Positions 1 through 6,138 of a stretch of DNA of 8,443 nucleotides are shown piece after piece. Made by a program: the position numbers and the translations under genes. Within the stretch, counting starts at the first letter, position 1. Every line of letters starts with the position of its first letter. The notes beneath the pieces were generated by a model, which saw only the letters and a program-made list of their open reading frames with translations, was not told the origin of the DNA and did not search any database. The stretch spans positions 1 through 8,443 of the forward strand of contig JAITAI010000208.1 of assembly GCA_031284195.1 (NCBI GenBank), given 5' to 3'. The stretch comes from Treponema sp. (GTDB taxonomy: Bacteria; Spirochaetota; Spirochaetia; Treponematales; Breznakiellaceae).

Positions 1-3
1 TCT

Positions 4-10
4 AGAGGAG
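4..10 (+). promoter_or_regulatory. Ribosome binding site of ileS
   Basis: AGAGGAG lies 10 bases before the GTG at 21. It supports GTG 21 as the ileS start rather than an internal ATG. Only 20 bases precede the gene here, so its promoter or any leader element is outside the window. Confidence 0.75.
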
Positions 11-20
11 CAGAATCCTA

Positions 21-3000
21 GTGTATACCAGTGTTGACCCCAAAGTACATTTTCCCCAGATGGAAGAAGCTGTCCTGGATTTTTGGAAAAACCATCATAT
101 TTTCGAACAGTCCCTCATCAGGCGGGAAGGCGCAGAAGAATACGTGTTCTACGACGGCCCCCCCTTTGCCACGGGGCTTCCCCATTTCGGCCATTTTGTA
201 CCGAGTACCATCAAGGATATTATCCCCCGATACATGACCATGAAAGGTAAGAAGGTGGAGCGCCGTTTTGGCTGGGACTGCCACGGCCTGCCGGTGGAAA
301 ACCTCATCGAAAAAGAGCTGGGTCTCAATTCCAAGACCGACATTGAACAGTACGGAATCGCGGCCTTTAACGAGGCCTGCCGGGCCGCAGTGCTCCGGTA
401 CGTCAAAGAATGGCGGGAGGTCATCACCCGGCTGGGCCGGTGGGTTGATTTTGATCACGACTACAAGACCATGGACCGGGACTATATGGAGACCATCTGG
501 TGGGTCATGCGTTCCCTCTGGGACAAAGGGCTCCTCTATGAAGGGCACTACATTTTACCCTATTGTCCCCGGTGCGCCACGGTGCTTTCCAACCATGAGC
601 TTAACCTGGGGGGGTATCAGGATGTCCATGATCCGGCTATCACGGTCCGTTTCAAGGTAACAAGCGCACTTCCGGAAAGTTCTTCTGGAGAAAAGAACAC
701 CTATCTTTTGGCTTGGACTACTACCCCTTGGACCCTGCCTTCCAATGTAGCCCTCACCTTGGGGCCGGATATCGACTATGTGCTGATCCAGGATGGGGAT
801 GCCCAGTACATCCTCGCCGAAGCCCGGCTTTCGGCCTATTATAAAAACCCGGCAGACTATAAGGTAAGGTGGACAAAAAAGGGCCGGGAACTGCTAGGGA
901 TTGCGTACGAGCCCCTCTTCCCTTATTTCAAGGACGCTCCTCATGCCTTTAGAACCTATCTTGGGGATTTTGTGAGCACCAGCGACGGCACGGGCATTGT
1001 GCATACTGCGCCGGGTTTTGGCGAAGAAGACCAGCGGGTTTTGAAGGGTACGGGAGTGCCGGTCATCTGTCCGGTGGATGCGGAGTGCCGTTTCACCTCA
1101 GAAGTAGGGGATTACCAAGGGCTGTTCGTCAAAGCCGCGGATAAGCCTATCATGGAGCGGCTCAAAGCCGAAGGGAAACTGTTCCGGCGGGATCAGATTC
1201 TCCATGCTTATCCTCACTGCTGGCGCTGCGGGAGTCCTCTGATCTACCGGGCAGTGGGGTCCTGGTTTGTCAATGTGGAGCGGATTAAACAGGATATGCT
1301 CGATGCCAACCGTCAGATCTACTGGGTTCCTGAGCATATCAAAACCGGGCGTTTCGGGAAATGGCTGGAAGGCGCCCGGGACTGGGCCATCAGCCGTAAC
1401 CGGTACTGGGGTAATCCCCTGCCTATCTGGAAGTGCCCGGATTGCGGTAAGACCCTCTGTGTGGGGAGCCGGGAGGAACTTAAAGCCCTTTCTGGGAAGG
1501 ACCCGGAAGATCTGCATAAGCATTTTGTAGATGCCATTACCATCCCCTGCGCCTGTGGGGGCCTCATGTACCGGATCCCCGAGGTCCTGGACTGTTGGTT
1601 TGAGTCTGGAGCCATGCCCTATGGCCAGAACCATTACCCCTTTGAGCATCAGGTTTTCTTCGATAGTCATTTTCCCGCGGACTTTATCAACGAGGGACTG
1701 GATCAAACCAGGGGTTGGTTCTACACCTTGACGATCCTGGCAGCGGCCCTCTTCAAGAAACCGGCTTTCAAGAACTGCATTGTCAGCGGCCTGGTCCTGG
1801 CTAAGGACGGCAAAAAGATGAGCAAGCACCTGCGGAACTACACCGACCCCCTGGAGGTGGTGAATACCTTTGGCGCAGACGCCCTGCGGCTCTTCCTCAT
1901 GCACTCAGGGGTCGTCAAAGCCGACGATCTCCGTTACAGCGATGAGGGAGTGCGAGAGGTGATGAAGAGCATCCTTATCCCCTTGTGGAACGCCTACAGT
2001 TTCTTTGTAACCTATGCGAATATCGATAAGGTAAGCCCTAATGGGGCCCCTGAGAATCCTGCCAATCCCCTGGATAGATGGATCCTCTCGACCGCGGAGA
2101 ACCTGGTGGAGCAGGTAGGCAGCGCTTTGGACGGATATGACTTATCCCGGGCAGTGGATCCCATTCTGGAGTTTATCGACCTGCTCAACAACTGGTATAT
2201 TCGCCGTTCCCGGCGGCGTTTCTGGCGGGGTTTCAGTGAAGGCGCTGCCGATACAGACAAGGCCGAAGCCTATGGGGTCCTCTACGATGTGCTCAAAACC
2301 CTGATTACCGTAGCCGCGCCGTTCATGCCCTTTACCACCGAAGCGATTTGGGGGAACCTCCGTCTGGCTGAAGAACCGGAGTCGGTACATTTGGCGGATT
2401 TTCCCCAAGTGCGGCGAGAACGGCGGGACCAGCAGCTTGAATACAAGATGGCTGCGGTGCAGCACGCGGTTTCCATGGGTCGCTCCCTCCGCTCCCAGTA
2501 TAACATCAAGGTTCGCCAGCCCTTGCGGCGGGTGGAACTGGTAACCCGCCAAGGAGAGGAGAAGAAGGTGCTCGTGGAAATGGAGGATATTATCCGGGAA
2601 GAGCTTAATGTGAAGGAGGTGGTCTTCCGGGACAATGAGGAGGAGCTCGTGGTATACGAGGTCAAGGCAAATTTCCGGATCCTGGGTAAAACCCTGGGCA
2701 AGGATATGAAGGCTGCAGCTGCCCGCATTGAGGCCCTGAGTCAGGATGAAATCCAGGGGCTTTTAGAGGGGGCTACCCTTTCCCTAGAAATACCCGAAGC
2801 AGGGGACCTCCAGCACCGGATAGTGGAGATTACCGCGGATAAACTCGACATCCGGCGTATTGAGAAAGCCCACCTCAAGGTGGTAAACGAAGGAACCCTC
2901 ACGGTAGCCTTGGACACGGAGATTTCTCCAGAGCTTGCCCAAGAAGGGGATGTGCGGGATCTCATCCGGGGGGTGCAGAACCTTCGCAAAGAATCGGGCC

Positions 3001-3188
3001 TTGCAGTTACCGACCGTATACAACTGCAGCTCTTTGGTTCTCCTCGGTTACATGCGGCCTGGACCTGTTTTGCCGATTACGTGGCAGCGGAAACCCTTGC
3101 CCAGGACGTACGCTGGGCTGAAGGAACCGCGACGCATAAGATAGAAGCTGGAGAGGAAATTTGGCAGGTGCAACTTGAAAAAGTATAG
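21..3188 (+). CDS. ileS: Isoleucyl-tRNA synthetase, eukaryote/archaea-like (type 2)
   Basis: Cytoplasmic class I aminoacyl-tRNA synthetase that activates isoleucine with ATP and charges tRNA-Ile; the gene is complete at 1055 residues. Visible motifs: the HIGH-type signature as HFGH at 55-58, GWDCHGLPVE at 84-93, and KMSK at 599-602. The CP1 editing domain is marked by WTTTPW (232-237) and GTGIVHTAPG (323-332) with D337; H328 and D337 have the 9-residue spacing expected for the editing pocket that hydrolyses mischarged Val-tRNA. Four cysteine pairs, C182/C185 with C400/C403 and C472/C475 with C510/C512, fit two structural zinc sites as in Thermus-type enzymes. The anticodon-binding domain begins near DRW at 685-687. 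The C-terminal part lacks the zinc finger of the E. coli type and fits the longer eukaryote-like tail. GTG start with a good ribosome binding site; the stop TAG overlaps the next gene. Function is near certain, and the type assignment is by motif comparison from memory. Confidence 0.97.
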   Translation: MYTSVDPKVHFPQMEEAVLDFWKNHHIFEQSLIRREGAEEYVFYDGPPFATGLPHFGHFVPSTIKDIIPRYMTMKGKKVERRFGWDCHGLPVENLIEKELGLNSKTDIEQYGIAAFNEACRAAVLRYVKEWREVITRLGRWVDFDHDYKTMDRDYMETIWWVMRSLWDKGLLYEGHYILPYCPRCATVLSNHELNLGGYQDVHDPAITVRFKVTSALPESSSGEKNTYLLAWTTTPWTLPSNVALTLGPDIDYVLIQDGDAQYILAEARLSAYYKNPADYKVRWTKKGRELLGIAYEPLFPYFKDAPHAFRTYLGDFVSTSDGTGIVHTAPGFGEEDQRVLKGTGVPVICPVDAECRFTSEVGDYQGLFVKAADKPIMERLKAEGKLFRRDQILHAYPHCWRCGSPLIYRAVGSWFVNVERIKQDMLDANRQIYWVPEHIKTGRFGKWLEGARDWAISRNRYWGNPLPIWKCPDCGKTLCVGSREELKALSGKDPEDLHKHFVDAITIPCACGGLMYRIPEVLDCWFESGAMPYGQNHYPFEHQVFFDSHFPADFINEGLDQTRGWFYTLTILAAALFKKPAFKNCIVSGLVLAKDGKKMSKHLRNYTDPLEVVNTFGADALRLFLMHSGVVKADDLRYSDEGVREVMKSILIPLWNAYSFFVTYANIDKVSPNGAPENPANPLDRWILSTAENLVEQVGSALDGYDLSRAVDPILEFIDLLNNWYIRRSRRRFWRGFSEGAADTDKAEAYGVLYDVLKTLITVAAPFMPFTTEAIWGNLRLAEEPESVHLADFPQVRRERRDQQLEYKMAAVQHAVSMGRSLRSQYNIKVRQPLRRVELVTRQGEEKKVLVEMEDIIREELNVKEVVFRDNEEELVVYEVKANFRILGKTLGKDMKAAAARIEALSQDEIQGLLEGATLSLEIPEAGDLQHRIVEITADKLDIRRIEKAHLKVVNEGTLTVALDTEISPELAQEGDVRDLIRGVQNLRKESGLAVTDRIQLQLFGSPRLHAAWTCFADYVAAETLAQDVRWAEGTATHKIEAGEEIWQVQLEKV

Positions 3189-4098
3189 GTTTGTGCTATT
3201 GGTAAGGGCGGCCTGGGAATTTTGCGGTGTGGGACGGTTTATTCCCCTTGGCATCGCCTTGCTGTTTGCCGCCTGCGCAACCAGCCCCAAGACGCAGGTT
3301 CTCCCGGAAGCAGAGTCCTTTGCGGGCTTCCCCCAAGGAGCGTTGGCGTATCTGTACGTGGATACGGTTAAGGCCCGGCCCATCCTGGATGCAATTTCTC
3401 TAGAGCGTATCGGGGGAAACAAAGGGAGTATCGCAGCGGCTTTAGATAAAACCACTTCGGCAGTGGCGGCTTTGTACCCAAAAGGGGGTCCCCGGCATTT
3501 CCTGGTAGCAGCCCGGGGCCGTTACCCTAGTTTTCAGGCGTCTCTATCCTTTGCCTTCAGCGCTGCATGGAAGAAACGCCGCTCTGAAACCGGCGTTTCC
3601 TACTGGCATTCCCCTCAAAGGGGTATTTCGATCTTACTGAATCCTGAACAAGTCTTTATCTCAGACGGTGATCCGGTACCTGTTCCGGGGGTTTCTTTTC
3701 CTCAAGCCCCTGAAGCATTCACCTCATTCTCTGAACATGCAGTGCTCGCAGGCTGGCTTACTGAAGGCGCGATGCCTTTCAATCAACTGTTACATTCCCT
3801 AGAAATACCCCTCCAGATTCCTGCAGGGCAGGTCTTGTTTAGCCTACGGCAATCGGAAGCGTATTACCAAGGGGTGATCCGGATTGAAACTCCTTCGGTA
3901 AGTGAGGCCAAAGCCTTGGTAAGCCTTTTTTCCATAGCCCGCCTTTTTATGGCCAATCTGGATCTCAACACATGGGAAACGGTTTTCTTCGCCTATCCTC
4001 CGGTCCAGGATGGAGCCGCGTTAAACCTATGGACCGGTACTTTGGATGCCCAGGGGGTAGCTTTACTTTTTACTCAGTTCTCATTATACTCTAACTAA
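3175..4098 (+). CDS. TP0453-like membrane-associated lipoprotein
   Basis: Predicted lipoprotein of 307 residues. The signal peptide ends in LLFAAC, a spirochaete-type lipobox with lipidated Cys34; no other membrane segment is evident. The mature part is rich in alternating hydrophobic and polar stretches. From memory it lines up along most of its length with Treponema pallidum TP0453: a GAxAYLY-like beginning, an RTT/KTT segment, a YP...F segment, an ETGVSYW-like segment and a GT(I/L)...SLYS end. In T. pallidum that gene follows the ileS gene TP0452, so context agrees. TP0453 is known as a lipoprotein on the inner face of the outer membrane whose amphipathic helices insert into and permeabilise bilayers; transferring that role here is inference. 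The TTG start at 3175 lies inside ileS, giving a 14-base overlap and probable translational coupling. A GTG at 3229 would give a compact 15-residue signal peptide and is a serious alternative start. Confidence 0.7.
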   Translation: MKKYRFVLLVRAAWEFCGVGRFIPLGIALLFAACATSPKTQVLPEAESFAGFPQGALAYLYVDTVKARPILDAISLERIGGNKGSIAAALDKTTSAVAALYPKGGPRHFLVAARGRYPSFQASLSFAFSAAWKKRRSETGVSYWHSPQRGISILLNPEQVFISDGDPVPVPGVSFPQAPEAFTSFSEHAVLAGWLTEGAMPFNQLLHSLEIPLQIPAGQVLFSLRQSEAYYQGVIRIETPSVSEAKALVSLFSIARLFMANLDLNTWETVFFAYPPVQDGAALNLWTGTLDAQGVALLFTQFSLYSN

Positions 4099-4102
4099 TT
4101 TA

Positions 4103-4127
4103 AGGGTCCAGGTAATCTGGATACCCT
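4103..4127 (+). other. Imperfect hairpin after the lipoprotein gene
   Basis: Arms AGGGT (4103-4107) and ACCCT (4123-4127) enclose CCAG (4108-4111) and CTGG (4117-4120) with a 5-base loop and an AT bulge at 4121-4122. It lies 4 bases past the lipoprotein stop. No run of T follows, so it is a poor intrinsic terminator; it may instead stabilise the 3' end of the upstream message or be chance. Confidence 0.3.
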
Positions 4128-4153
4128 AAGACCTAGAATAAGCGTGTAATTAT

Positions 4154-4160
4154 AGAGGAA
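4154..4160 (+). promoter_or_regulatory. Ribosome binding site of the FmdB-type gene
   Basis: AGAGGAA with 6 bases to the ATG at 4167. A TAGAAT at 4134-4139 could be a -10 box for this gene, but I see no convincing -35 box at the right distance. Confidence 0.65.
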
Positions 4161-4166
4161 TACGTT

Positions 4167-4514
4167 ATGCCGACCTATGAATATGAATGTAAAAGTTGCG
4201 GTTATACTTTTGATGTTTTTCAGCGTATGAGTGATGCACCCCTTACGAGTTGTCCTCAATGCGGTCAAGCCTTGAGACGGCTCATTAATGGCGGAAGCGG
4301 TATCATCTTCAAGGGCTCTGGTTTTTATGTAACCGATAAGCAGGGGGGAAGTGCCGCTGCAGGTTCGGTTAAACCTGCTTCAGGAGCAGGGCAGGAGCCC
4401 CAGGGGGATACCAAGACCGCGGCAGCGTCTGCGGAACAAGGGACAGAAAAGGCCAAAACAGATACAGAGAAGCCGGGTAGCGGGAATGGTTTTGAGAAGA
4501 AAATAGCTGGTTAA
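4167..4514 (+). CDS. FmdB-family zinc-ribbon protein
   Basis: Small soluble protein of 115 residues. The N-terminus MPTYEYECKSCG is the hallmark of the FmdB / CxxC_CxxC_SSSS family. A single zinc ribbon uses C8/C11 and C29/C32, followed by the family's conserved glycine-rich turn and a GSGFY segment (50-54). After about residue 58 the sequence becomes a low-complexity tail rich in A, G, S, T, K, E and Q, typical of a disordered tail in this family. Members are widespread; the name comes from a putative regulator of formamidase/amidase operons, but for most, including this one, the target is unknown. It starts 68 bases after the lipoprotein gene and is followed after 18 bases by another zinc-ribbon gene, suggesting the two are co-transcribed. 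Family call is firm, cellular role is not. Confidence 0.9.
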   Translation: MPTYEYECKSCGYTFDVFQRMSDAPLTSCPQCGQALRRLINGGSGIIFKGSGFYVTDKQGGSAAAGSVKPASGAGQEPQGDTKTAAASAEQGTEKAKTDTEKPGSGNGFEKKIAG

Positions 4515-4532
4515 GCCGGAAGTAAACCATCT

Positions 4533-4901
4533 ATGAAAGCCACAGATCAAGTTTCAAGAGCGGAGTTGGTTTCCTCTGAGAGGCTTCGGTTCTTTTGTGA
4601 TAACTGTGGGATAGAGGTGGATCGGGAAGCGCTGAGTTGTCCTCGATGTGGGAAGTCTTTTGGTTCGGTACGGTGCCCTGCCTGCGGTTTCAGCGGATCA
4701 TTGGATTATTTTAAGGATTGTTGTCCGTCGTGTGGTTATTCTACTCATGGTGAGGGAACTTCAAAAAAAAAGGCGTCCTCGTGCGGGGTGTTTTCGTCGA
4801 TGGAGGAAGCTGAGCAGATAACCGAATCATTACCAATGTGGGTATACCTTGTTACGGGCTTGGCCCTTATAGGAACGATGGTGGTATTATTTACTTTATA
4901 A
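4533..4901 (+). CDS. Double zinc-ribbon protein with C-terminal membrane anchor
   Basis: Protein of 122 residues, family not recognised by name. Two tandem zinc ribbons are visible: C22/C25 with C36/C39 (CDNC, CPRC), and C48/C51 with C63 or C64 and C67 (CPAC, CPSC). A short linker with SKKK at 77-80 follows, then one hydrophobic segment at about 101-121 that runs to the C-terminus, so the ribbons probably face the cytoplasm on a tail-anchored protein. It has no signal peptide. Rubredoxin-like and zinc-ribbon domains of this sort bind metal for structure or mediate protein or nucleic-acid contacts; nothing here picks one role. The ATG at 4533 has a modest GGAAG about 11 bases upstream. Position directly after the FmdB-type gene suggests shared expression and perhaps a shared task. 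Confidence 0.75.
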   Translation: MKATDQVSRAELVSSERLRFFCDNCGIEVDREALSCPRCGKSFGSVRCPACGFSGSLDYFKDCCPSCGYSTHGEGTSKKKASSCGVFSSMEEAEQITESLPMWVYLVTGLALIGTMVVLFTL

Positions 4902-4929
4902 AGGGGTCTTGGGTTTCTGAAAGGGCGGC

Positions 4930-5121
4930 ATGGGTACAGACGAGACAGATACTGAGAAGTATGACGCGATAAGGAATAGCTTAACCGTATACGTTGATGG
5001 TATTTCTCTGTAAATTGAGGCTGTTTTTAAAATGGATCGTGATGAAGCTCATAGTGAGGGGTTTTACGTGGAAGGGATGCGTATTTTGCAAGATTGCTCC
5101 CTGTTCAAGAACCGTTCTTGA
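4930..5121 (+). pseudogene. Possible small gene broken by an in-frame TAA
   Basis: From ATG 4930 the frame reads 27 residues (starting MGTDETDTEKYD) to TAA at 5011-5013. It then continues in the same frame for 35 more residues to TGA at 5119-5121, including an internal ATG at 5032. Both halves look protein-like: charged and acidic, with hydrophobic residues at helix or strand spacing (LTVYVDGISL, then IEAVFKMDRDEA and YVEGMRILQD). One C-to-T change (CAA to TAA) would explain the stop and restore a 63-residue protein. A GAAAGGG ends 4 bases before ATG 4930, which is tight for a ribosome binding site. I recognise no family. It could equally be non-coding sequence or two separate tiny ORFs. Confidence 0.3.
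5105..5121. repeat. Perfect 8+8 base palindrome, operator-like
   Basis: TCAAGAAC (5105-5112) and GTTCTTGA (5114-5121) are exact reverse complements around a single C. The size and one-base centre fit a dimeric regulator's binding site, but no promoter clearly overlaps it. In RNA it could fold as a short hairpin. It covers the end of the broken reading frame. Confidence 0.5.
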
Positions 5122-5131
5122 TTCACAAAAA

Positions 5132-5147
5132 ATAGAGACTGTTCTAT
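5132..5147. repeat. Short inverted repeat
   Basis: ATAGA (5132-5136) and TCTAT (5143-5147) pair around a 6-base loop. Alone this could be chance; it is listed because it is the middle one of three inverted repeats within 70 bases. Confidence 0.25.
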
Positions 5148-5155
5148 GAGTACCA

Positions 5156-5173
5156 ACCCCTTAAAAAAGGGGT
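5156..5173 (+). terminator. Hairpin, possible weak terminator
   Basis: ACCCCTT (5156-5162) and AAGGGGT (5167-5173) form a 7-base-pair stem with an AAAA loop. It is followed only by ATTTA rather than a run of T, so termination would be weak. Its 3' arm contains AAGGGG, which also looks like a ribosome binding site for the ATG at 5178, so an alternative reading is a hairpin that hides a translation start. Confidence 0.35.
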
Positions 5174-5177
5174 ATTT

Positions 5178-5363
5178 ATGAAAAATAGCAACCCTGTCGA
5201 AGGTTTAGATCATATTTCAAAGAAAAAAGGGTATGGGGGGTTGTTTTTTCTCTCTTTTCCTTATTTCTTCCGTGTATTTTGGGGGGTTCTTTTTCAGAAT
5301 AGGTACATAAGCATTATATTTTCAATGAAACACCGCATACTATTGACAATAGATAAGATATAA
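5178..5363 (+). CDS. Doubtful small ORF with a hydrophobic stretch
   Basis: 61 residues, no family recognised. It has a polar start with KKK at 15-17, a hydrophobic aromatic-rich middle from about 21 to 39 that could cross a membrane, a second hydrophobic patch, and a basic end. For it: an AAGGGG placed 5 bases before the ATG. Against it: AT-rich composition with many F, I and K codons as expected from non-coding AT-rich DNA, no apparent separate promoter, and its last 21 bases overlap the TTGACA element and part of the palindrome upstream of the next gene. Most likely not a gene, but worth keeping as a candidate. Confidence 0.15.
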   Translation: MKNSNPVEGLDHISKKKGYGGLFFLSFPYFFRVFWGVLFQNRYISIIFSMKHRILLTIDKI

Positions 5364-5372
5364 TTATATTAT
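5343..5372 (+). promoter_or_regulatory. Sigma-70-type promoter of the EcsC-like gene
   Basis: A consensus TTGACA at 5343-5348 is followed by TATATT at 5365-5370 (16-base spacer) or TATTAT at 5367-5372 (18-base spacer). Two exact TATAAT copies at 5359-5364 and 5372-5377 are at 10 and 23 bases and fit less well. The -10 region lies inside the AT-only palindrome, so a protein bound there would block transcription. Confidence 0.5.
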
Positions 5373-5382
5373 ATAATTATAT
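5358..5382. repeat. Perfect AT-only palindrome over the -10 region
   Basis: ATATAATTATA (5358-5368) and its exact reverse complement TATAATTATAT (5372-5382) flank a TTA centre, giving 22 paired bases of pure A and T. It overlaps the presumed -10 box and ends 8 bases before the ribosome binding site of the EcsC-like gene. It may be an operator, an easily melted or extruded element, or a by-product of AT richness; its exactness and position favour an operator. Confidence 0.55.
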
Positions 5383-5390
5383 TTTCTCGT

Positions 5391-5396
5391 AAGGAG
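5391..5396 (+). promoter_or_regulatory. Strong ribosome binding site of the EcsC-like gene
   Basis: AAGGAG with 7 bases to the ATG at 5404, the strongest binding site in the window. It fixes the start of the downstream gene. Confidence 0.8.
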
Positions 5397-5403
5397 TTAA
5401 AAC

Positions 5404-6138
5404 ATGGCCGATGAAGAAAAAGAAAGTAGTGGCGTGTGGTATGGAATTTTGGATACAGCCCTAAAAATGCCCGGTGCCCGGGTAGATAGGACGAGTTTCT
5501 TAGAAAAGGAATTTGCGAAATATACAGGGGATGAACTGGCCAAGATCCTGGACCAAGGGCCTGGAAAGGCCGGGATCCCTATTGATGCCCTGAATAAAAT
5601 AGCGGACGGGGCGATACGGTCCCATACGACCATTGTAACAGGCACCTCATTTCTTGCGGGACTTCCGGGGGGAATCGCTATGGCGGGAACCATACCCGCA
5701 GATTTGGCTCAATATTATTATCACGTCATCGTCATCGCCCAAAAATTGGCATACATCTATGGGTGGCCCGATTTGCAGGTGGATACTGAGGGGGCAGAGG
5801 ACAAAGAAGCTTTCCTCGCGGTCTTAACCATATTCATCGGTATCATGAGCGGCGCGAAAGAAGCAAATAGCGCATTAAAGCCCATGTCGGAAATTTTGTG
5901 CAAAGAAACCACCCGAAAGCTTCCGGTGATTGCTTTGGCAAAAATCGGCTTACCCCAAATAGCCAAGCAGGTGGCCAAGGTGCTGGGAGCTAACCTGGCC
6001 AAACAGGGACTGGCTAAAGGTATCGGCAAGATCGTGCCCTTAATTGGAGGCGCTATATCTGGAGCCGTAACCATAGCGACCTTCTTGCCCATGGCAAACA
6101 CCTTAAAGGATGAATTGCAAAATCAAATTATAAAATAA
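5404..6138 (+). CDS. EcsC-like protein of unknown function
   Basis: Protein of 244 residues without a signal peptide. The first 70 residues are charged. Then come hydrophobic glycine/alanine-rich segments: about 75-96 (with GLPGG at 86-90), IPADLAQYYYHV at 97-108 running into a helix that ends YGWPDL (119-124), about 137-150, and a C-terminal stretch 205-231 containing KIVPLIGGAISGA. The GLPGG..IPAD segment, the helix ending in YG, and the final PLIGGAISG motif resemble the EcsC family, named for the third gene of the Bacillus subtilis ecs locus, whose biochemical role is not settled. The segments look amphipathic or membrane-peripheral rather than a clear multi-span channel. The gene appears to stand alone: its own promoter and strong ribosome binding site upstream, and 86 bases to the next gene. 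No ecsA/ecsB transporter genes are near. Family call is by eye and moderate. Confidence 0.6.
   Translation: MADEEKESSGVWYGILDTALKMPGARVDRTSFLEKEFAKYTGDELAKILDQGPGKAGIPIDALNKIADGAIRSHTTIVTGTSFLAGLPGGIAMAGTIPADLAQYYYHVIVIAQKLAYIYGWPDLQVDTEGAEDKEAFLAVLTIFIGIMSGAKEANSALKPMSEILCKETTRKLPVIALAKIGLPQIAKQVAKVLGANLAKQGLAKGIGKIVPLIGGAISGAVTIATFLPMANTLKDELQNQIIK

Larger units (their letters stand above)
4902..5403. other. 500-base gap with palindromes and small ORFs
   Basis: No confident gene lies here. From left to right I see an open frame broken by one TAA (4930-5121), an 8+8 base palindrome (5105-5121), a 5+5 base hairpin (5132-5147), a 7+7 base hairpin (5156-5173), a doubtful 61-codon ORF (5178-5363) and a promoter with an AT-only palindrome (5343-5382). 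The half after about 5120 is visibly richer in A and T than the genes on either side. This gap separates the ileS block from the EcsC-like gene and may be a point of past insertion or deletion. Confidence 0.7.

Noticed and set aside
18..548. Minus-strand open frame of 176 codons opposite the start of ileS
   Set aside because: Shadow of the highly conserved N-terminal catalytic region of ileS; no family features or separate start signals.
1098..1904. Long minus-strand open frame of 268 codons opposite ileS
   Set aside because: It lies wholly inside the ileS coding region, has no recognisable domain, and its composition is what the reverse strand of a GC-biased gene yields. The + strand frame has all the synthetase motifs.
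2142..2728. Overlapping minus-strand frames opposite the anticodon-binding region of ileS
   Set aside because: Arg/Ser-rich and Pro/His-rich translations typical of antisense reading of a real gene; no supporting motifs.
2779..3811. The same 16-base string, TTCCCTAGAAATACCC, in ileS and in the lipoprotein gene
   Set aside because: Both copies encode the same short peptide SLEIP in unrelated proteins, and the flanks do not match. It is best explained by codon preference and chance, not by a repeat element.
4103..4127. Intrinsic terminator closing an ileS-lipoprotein transcript
   Set aside because: The hairpin is bulged and no T run follows it, so I list it only as an imperfect hairpin and do not claim termination.
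4902..5403. CRISPR array or tRNA in the gap
   Set aside because: No regularly spaced direct repeats and no cloverleaf with a T-arm motif on either strand; the repeats present are single inverted repeats of differing sequence.
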